Shown piece by piece: positions 60,225 through 64,000 of a stretch of 64,000 bases of DNA (position 1 is the first letter of the stretch; each line of letters begins with the position of its first letter). Origin of the DNA: an uncultured Eubacteriales bacterium. Its GTDB lineage: Bacteria; Bacillota; Clostridia; Oscillospirales; Acutalibacteraceae. Under the pieces are notes generated by a model. It was given only the letters and a program-made list of their open reading frames with translations, was not told the DNA's origin and did no database searches. Location of the stretch: NCBI GenBank assembly GCA_902491475.1, contig CABUHY010000012.1:1-64000 (forward strand), written 5' to 3'. A program made the position numbers and the translations under genes.

Positions 60225-60809
60225 ATGAATAAATATGTTACGGGTGCATTTATAAAAGAGCTTCGTGAAAAAAGAGGGCTTACCCAAAACGAATTGGCAC
60301 AGAGGCTGTGTGTTTCCGACAAGGCGGTGTCAAAGTGGGAAACGGGAAAGGGCTATCCCGACATAAGTCTTTTACAGCCGCTTGCCGAGACCTTTTGCAT
60401 ATCGGTCGCACAGCTGTTGTCGGGTAACGATGTCAAAAACACAAATGTATCTTCAAATGCGCTGAAAACCAAGTTCTATGTTTGCCCTGTGTGCGGCAAT
60501 GTGATAACCGCAATGGGAGAGGCCTCGATTTACTGCCACGGAATAGAACTCGTTGCCCTTGAAGCGGAGCCTGCCGGCGAACGGCATAAAATCTCTGCGG
60601 AAAAGGTTGAGGACGAATACTTCGTAAATATCGACTGCGAAATGACAAAGAGCCACTATATATCTTTTATCGCGGCGGTGTCATCGGACAGGGTACAGAT
60701 TGTCAAGACCTATCCCGAGGGAAGCGCTTCGGCAAGATTCAAATCGTCGGATGTTCGGAAAATTTATTTTTACTGTAACAGAGACGGTTTGTTCTTTGAA
60801 AAAATATGA
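60225..60809 (+). CDS. XRE regulator fused to a desulfoferrodoxin-like domain
   Basis: 194 residues. The HTH_3 domain covers residues 5-65. The rest follows desulfoferrodoxin: a desulforedoxin-like iron site (Cys87, Cys90 in CPVCGNVI, then Cys104-His105 in place of Cys-Cys), then a superoxide-reductase-like beta domain with SHYISFIAAV and YCNRDG. Of the reductase iron ligands, His144 and Cys184 remain. The HPM histidine is replaced (CEM) and the last histidine is Asp187. It may sense redox or metal rather than reduce superoxide. AAGGAGG precedes the ATG. Confidence 0.82.
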   Translation: MNKYVTGAFIKELREKRGLTQNELAQRLCVSDKAVSKWETGKGYPDISLLQPLAETFCISVAQLLSGNDVKNTNVSSNALKTKFYVCPVCGNVITAMGEASIYCHGIELVALEAEPAGERHKISAEKVEDEYFVNIDCEMTKSHYISFIAAVSSDRVQIVKTYPEGSASARFKSSDVRKIYFYCNRDGLFFEKI

Positions 60810-60814
60810 TGATT

Positions 60815-60843
60815 AACGGCGAATTCGGTTTCGCCGTTTTTTA
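60815..60843 (+). terminator. Terminator of the XRE-desulfoferrodoxin gene
   Basis: The stem AACGGCGAA/TTCGCCGTT is followed by T6. Confidence 0.88.
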
Positions 60844-60845
60844 TG

Positions 60846-60874
60846 TTGAAATAAATTCGGTTTTTTGTTATAAT
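60846..60874 (+). promoter_or_regulatory. Promoter of the NSS transporter gene
   Basis: TTGAAA (60846-60851), 17-bp spacer, TATAAT (60869-60874). Confidence 0.82.
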
Positions 60875-60915
60875 CGAAATACTATTTGAAAAATATGTTG
60901 TTAGGGGATTAGGAA

Positions 60916-62343
60916 ATGGAAAAGAAACAGACGCGAGGCGGATTTTCAAGCTCGCTCGGCTTTATACTTGCGGCGGCGGGCTCGGCAATAGGCCTCGGAA
61001 ATTTATGGCGCTTCCCGTATCTTGCGGCGAAGGACGGCGGCGGATTGTTTATCGTAACTTATATAATCTTTTCGCTGACCTTCGGTTTTGCACTTATGAC
61101 AACGGAAATAGCAATCGGCAGAAAAACGGGATTGAGCCCGTTTCAGGCATACGGCAAGGTTGATAAACGCTTCGGATTTTTGGGTGTTCTTGCAACGGCG
61201 GTGCCGATACTGATTTTCCCGTATTACTGCGTTATCGGCGGTTGGGTTACAAAGTATGCGTTTACCTACATTTCGGGCGAGGCGTCGCATATCAGCGCGG
61301 TGGGACCGAATCAATTTTTCAGCGATTTCATAACTGCCAAGTCGTCGCCCGTTATATGGTTCCTTGTGTTTATGGCACTTACGGCTGTTGTCGTAATTCT
61401 CGGCGTGGACAAGGGAATCGAAAAGGCGTCAAAGATAATGATGCCGATACTTGCGGTGCTTATCATCGGTATTTCGATTTATTCGCTTACGCTTAAACAC
61501 ACCGATGAAAACGGAGTTACACGCACCGCTTTGGAGGGCGTAAAGATTTATCTCATACCCGACCTTAAAGGAATCACGCCCGCAAAGTTCATAACCGTGG
61601 CGCTTGACGCAATGGGTCAGATGTTCTATTCGATGAGCCTTGCCATGGGAATTATGATAACCTACGGCTCATATTGCAGAAAGGACAGCAACCTTGTATC
61701 GTCCGTAAATCAGATTGAAATTTTCGACACGGGCGTTGCGCTCCTTGCGGGTCTTATTATGATACCGACCGTTTATGCCTTCCAGGGCAGAGAGGGACTT
61801 ACTCAGGCGGGCCCCGGACTTATGTTCAAGGCTATTCCCTCGATATTCGAACAGATGGGTAAGCTCGGTCCGATAATCGGAGCGCTTTTCTTCCTGCTTG
61901 TGCTTTTTGCGGCGCTTACATCGTCAATTTCGCTTATGGAAACGGTGGCTTCGGTGTTTATCGACCGCTTTAAGATGTCAAGACCCAAGGCTACGGGCGT
62001 GGCGTTCTTTATATCGGTAATTATCGGCCTGGCGGTTTGCTTCGGTTATAATATATGGTACTTTGAAGCAACGCTTCCCAACGGAGCAACGGGACAGCAG
62101 ATGCTTGATATTCTCGACTACTTCTCGAACAGTATTTTAATGCCGATAGTTTCTATCCTTACCTGTGTTCTCATAGGCTGGGTGGTAAAACCTCAGTATG
62201 TTATCGACGAGGTGAAGCAGGGCCTCGGAAACAAGAAATTCGGCAGGGAAAAGCTGTATGTGGTTATGATGAAATTCGTAGCCCCCGTGCTTCTCTTCCT
62301 TATCTTCCTGCAGGCGTTTAATGTATTTTCGTTTTTGAACTGA
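60916..62343 (+). CDS. Sodium-dependent transporter, NSS (SNF) family
   Basis: A 475-residue membrane protein of the LeuT/neurotransmitter-symporter family with about 11-12 helices. The first helix GSAIGLGNLWRFPYL holds the sodium and substrate site. YCVIGGWV and FYSMSLAMGIMITYGSY are further core motifs. It most likely imports an amino acid with sodium. The substrate is not readable. Own promoter and terminator, so monocistronic. Confidence 0.93.
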   Translation: MEKKQTRGGFSSSLGFILAAAGSAIGLGNLWRFPYLAAKDGGGLFIVTYIIFSLTFGFALMTTEIAIGRKTGLSPFQAYGKVDKRFGFLGVLATAVPILIFPYYCVIGGWVTKYAFTYISGEASHISAVGPNQFFSDFITAKSSPVIWFLVFMALTAVVVILGVDKGIEKASKIMMPILAVLIIGISIYSLTLKHTDENGVTRTALEGVKIYLIPDLKGITPAKFITVALDAMGQMFYSMSLAMGIMITYGSYCRKDSNLVSSVNQIEIFDTGVALLAGLIMIPTVYAFQGREGLTQAGPGLMFKAIPSIFEQMGKLGPIIGALFFLLVLFAALTSSISLMETVASVFIDRFKMSRPKATGVAFFISVIIGLAVCFGYNIWYFEATLPNGATGQQMLDILDYFSNSILMPIVSILTCVLIGWVVKPQYVIDEVKQGLGNKKFGREKLYVVMMKFVAPVLLFLIFLQAFNVFSFLN

Positions 62344-62345
62344 CA

Positions 62346-62384
62346 AAAATCCCTTATCATTGCAGTGCTTTGATAAGGGGTTTT
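62346..62384. terminator. Terminator between convergent genes
   Basis: The stem AATCCCTTATCA/TGATAAGGGGTT (one G-T) is followed by TTTC. Confidence 0.8.
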
Positions 62385-62385
62385 C

Positions 62386-63222
62386 TTATTTAATACTGTT
62401 GTCGTCAAAACAATAATCCACACCGTCGTTATCCGCCGTGCATAAAACGGTTGAGTGTATGATATTTTTCAGCTTGAACATAATGTGCGGATAAACTCTT
62501 TTCGAGCTGTTGCATATTACGCTGTATTCGGGCGACAGCTTTTTGAGGAAGTACAGCGAGGACGAGAACGGGTATCCGTGGTGTCCGACTTTGAGCAGGT
62601 CGATTTTTCCGACCTTGTTCGCAAGCGGAATTTCGCCGAGCGTCTTATTGGTAAAGTCTCCCGTGAGCAGCGCTCTGTGGCTGCCGTTTTCGACAAGGCA
62701 GACAACGCTGTTTACATTGTCGCCGTATTTTATAAGCCGCTTTTTTGCACTTGCGTTATAAAATGTGATTTTGAGGTTTCCGAGCATTTGCGTTTTACCC
62801 TCAAACTCCTCGATTATCGGTACATTTCGGCTTTCAAGGGCGTTCTTCATCTGCTCGTAGACCTCTCGGTTATCCCAACGCAGTCTCTCATAAATAAAGA
62901 CATCTTTGTTTAAATACGGCTTCAGATACGCAAGCTTCACATTGATTTTCGGGTTGCTTATCACGGTGTCAAATCCGCCCAAATGGTCGGAGTGAGCGTG
63001 TGTGCCGAGAACAAAGTCAAGAGTTACATTGCCGTCACTGTCGGCGCAGTGATTAAAAAGCCAATCGCATATATAATCCTCATAGCCCTTATATTTGAGA
63101 TGCGGCTTGTCGGCAGGGTAGTCGTTGTCCTCTGCGGCGTCAATCATTGCGTAATGTCCGTCGCTTTCGAGCACGATACAGTCGGAATTGTTTGTGTTCA
63201 GAAAATGAATAAAGTCGCCCAT
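62386..63222 (-). CDS. MBL-fold metallo-hydrolase (ComEC C-terminal-like)
   Basis: A 278-residue metallo-beta-lactamase fold protein. The metal motif THAHSDH covers His75, His77, Asp79 and His80. TGDF and KVGHHGY supply further ligands. It resembles the stand-alone form of the ComEC C-terminal domain. No signal peptide. Substrate unknown. It begins 3 bp after the HAD gene on the same strand and is probably cotranscribed. Confidence 0.87.
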   Translation of the reverse strand: MGDFIHFLNTNNSDCIVLESDGHYAMIDAAEDNDYPADKPHLKYKGYEDYICDWLFNHCADSDGNVTLDFVLGTHAHSDHLGGFDTVISNPKINVKLAYLKPYLNKDVFIYERLRWDNREVYEQMKNALESRNVPIIEEFEGKTQMLGNLKITFYNASAKKRLIKYGDNVNSVVCLVENGSHRALLTGDFTNKTLGEIPLANKVGKIDLLKVGHHGYPFSSSLYFLKKLSPEYSVICNSSKRVYPHIMFKLKNIIHSTVLCTADNDGVDYCFDDNSIK

Positions 63223-63225
63223 TGT

Positions 63226-64000
63226 CTATAACAGCTCCTTTTCAAGATAAGTCATTATATTTTCGTCGTTTGAACAGATGATTTTGTCGGCGAGCGCTTT
63301 CAGCTCGGGACAGGCGTTTGAAACGGCGTATTTTTTTGCGTCTGTTTGAAATGCGGTAATATCATTTTTGCTGTCTCCCGCAACGGTAACGCGGCTTACG
63401 GGGATTTCGATAATTTCGCAAAGCCTTTCAAGAGCCTTACCCTTGCTTGTTCCCGAACATATTATTTCAAGGTTGCTCGTCATTGATGAGGTTATTTCAA
63501 CTTCTCCGTCTTTTTTGAGCAATTCGATACATTCAAGCCTTTCCGACTCGTTTTTGAAAAAGACATCAAACATTTCAATTTCCCGAGTCGGCTCCGTTAC
63601 GATTTCCGTAAGGCTCGGCACGGGTCGGCGGCTTATGTGCATTTCGGGGATGAAGCCCTCGTCAATTCGGTACATCCTGAACATCTCGTCGCTGAACTTG
63701 TCTTTGCTCGCATAAGGAACGCCGTCGGCATAAATCTCAATAAATGTTTCGTATTTTGACAAAAGCTCAAACAAACATACGGCTTTTTTGTGCGGAATGC
63801 AGTTGCCGAATACGGCTTCGCCCTTGCCGGTTGCCGCCGCCGCTCCGTTTGAGTAAATCATATATGCTATGTCGCCGCATTTCCTGAGAACTTCGGGAAT
63901 TTCGTAAAATGTTCTGCCCGTGAGCAGGATTGTTTTTATTCCCGCCGAACCGAGACGGCGTATTGCGGCAAGATTTTCCGCAGACACTTCGTTTTTGCTT
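63226..64000 (-). CDS. Cof-type HAD hydrolase, 5' end outside window
   Basis: At least 257 residues of a HAD-IIB phosphatase. The frame is open to the window edge, and the N-terminal DxDGT motif is missing because the gene continues beyond 64000. Present are ILLTGRT (motif II), the C2B cap domain, the Lys in SGTSKGKALERL and the acidic motif VAGDSKNDITAF. Likely a sugar-phosphate or FMN-type phosphatase. Partial gene. Confidence 0.87.
   Translation of the reverse strand, partial: SKNEVSAENLAAIRRLGSAGIKTILLTGRTFYEIPEVLRKCGDIAYMIYSNGAAAATGKGEAVFGNCIPHKKAVCLFELLSKYETFIEIYADGVPYASKDKFSDEMFRMYRIDEGFIPEMHISRRPVPSLTEIVTEPTREIEMFDVFFKNESERLECIELLKKDGEVEITSSMTSNLEIICSGTSKGKALERLCEIIEIPVSRVTVAGDSKNDITAFQTDAKKYAVSNACPELKALADKIICSNDENIMTYLEKELL

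Overview
The window looks like chromosome of a Gram-positive, low-to-mid GC Clostridia member, probably of the Oscillospirales/Ruminococcaceae type from the gut. This is inferred from strong AGGAGG ribosome sites with many GTG and TTG starts, the rny-ymdB and yloU-fakA-recG gene orders, class B sortases, the spore germination protein YpeB, a SpoIID/LytB-type protein, CadC/SmtB-like metal sensing and an L-fucose operon. No CRISPR array, transposase or phage structural gene was seen. The only rRNA is one 5S gene.

Layout. 1-960: tRNA-Lys, tRNA-Glu, 5S rRNA and tRNA-Asn, then a 34-bp copy of the tRNA-Asn 3' end (an att-like duplication) and a modular hairpin array. 1-2.2 kb: AT-rich accessory genes, a P-loop kinase and a broken GNAT gene. 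2.2-14.4 kb: housekeeping genes rny, ymdB, a peptide-binding lipoprotein, Asp23-like gene, fakA, recG, an M23 endopeptidase and rlmD. 14.4-14.9 kb: repeats. 14.9-20.2 kb: membrane XRE regulator, uppP, a membrane-anchored unknown, a HAD phosphatase and rarA. 20.2-23.2 kb: two tRNA-Ser, repeats, a SLOG/RHH pair, a manganese riboswitch with mntP, more hairpin arrays and tRNA-Ala. 23.2-33.3 kb: glyS, a lipid kinase, a MarR-controlled heterodimeric ABC exporter, an aminotransferase, rsmA, a TSCPD protein and TPP-riboswitch thiT. 33.3-36.8 kb: an AT-rich patch of secreted unknowns, two of them tandem paralogues, then a repeat lipoprotein and ypeB. 37-46 kb: cysteine desulfurase with thiI, pncC, two class B sortases, a SpoIID-type membrane protein, a structured leader with galE, and lemA with a TPM-domain gene. 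47-50.2 kb: repeats, a small membrane protein, a DUF1846 protein and ung. 50.3-53 kb: a Zn/Cd efflux operon. 53-55 kb: flavin reductase and MATE transporter. 55-59.6 kb: fucose catabolism. 59.7-64 kb: two XRE regulators, one fused to a desulfoferrodoxin-like domain, an NSS transporter, an MBL hydrolase and a HAD hydrolase cut by the window end.

How genes work together. The fucose genes convert L-fucose to dihydroxyacetone phosphate and lactaldehyde. The metal operon has a small HMA protein, a P-type ATPase and an ArsR sensor behind a perfect 10-2-10 palindrome. The MarR gene sits behind three copies of a TTAGCCGA-type half-site and overlaps its exporter genes. The cysteine desulfurase probably donates sulfur to ThiI.

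Most unusual items: (1) the leader of galE, where a 24-pair helix would hide the ribosome site and start while a second copy of the pairing strand competes, overlapped by a 46-codon ORF; (2) modular hairpin arrays whose linkers are GTGATATT in the left arm and AATATCAC in the right arm, each attached to a terminator hairpin; (3) dispersed repeats, including two copies identical over 168 bp.
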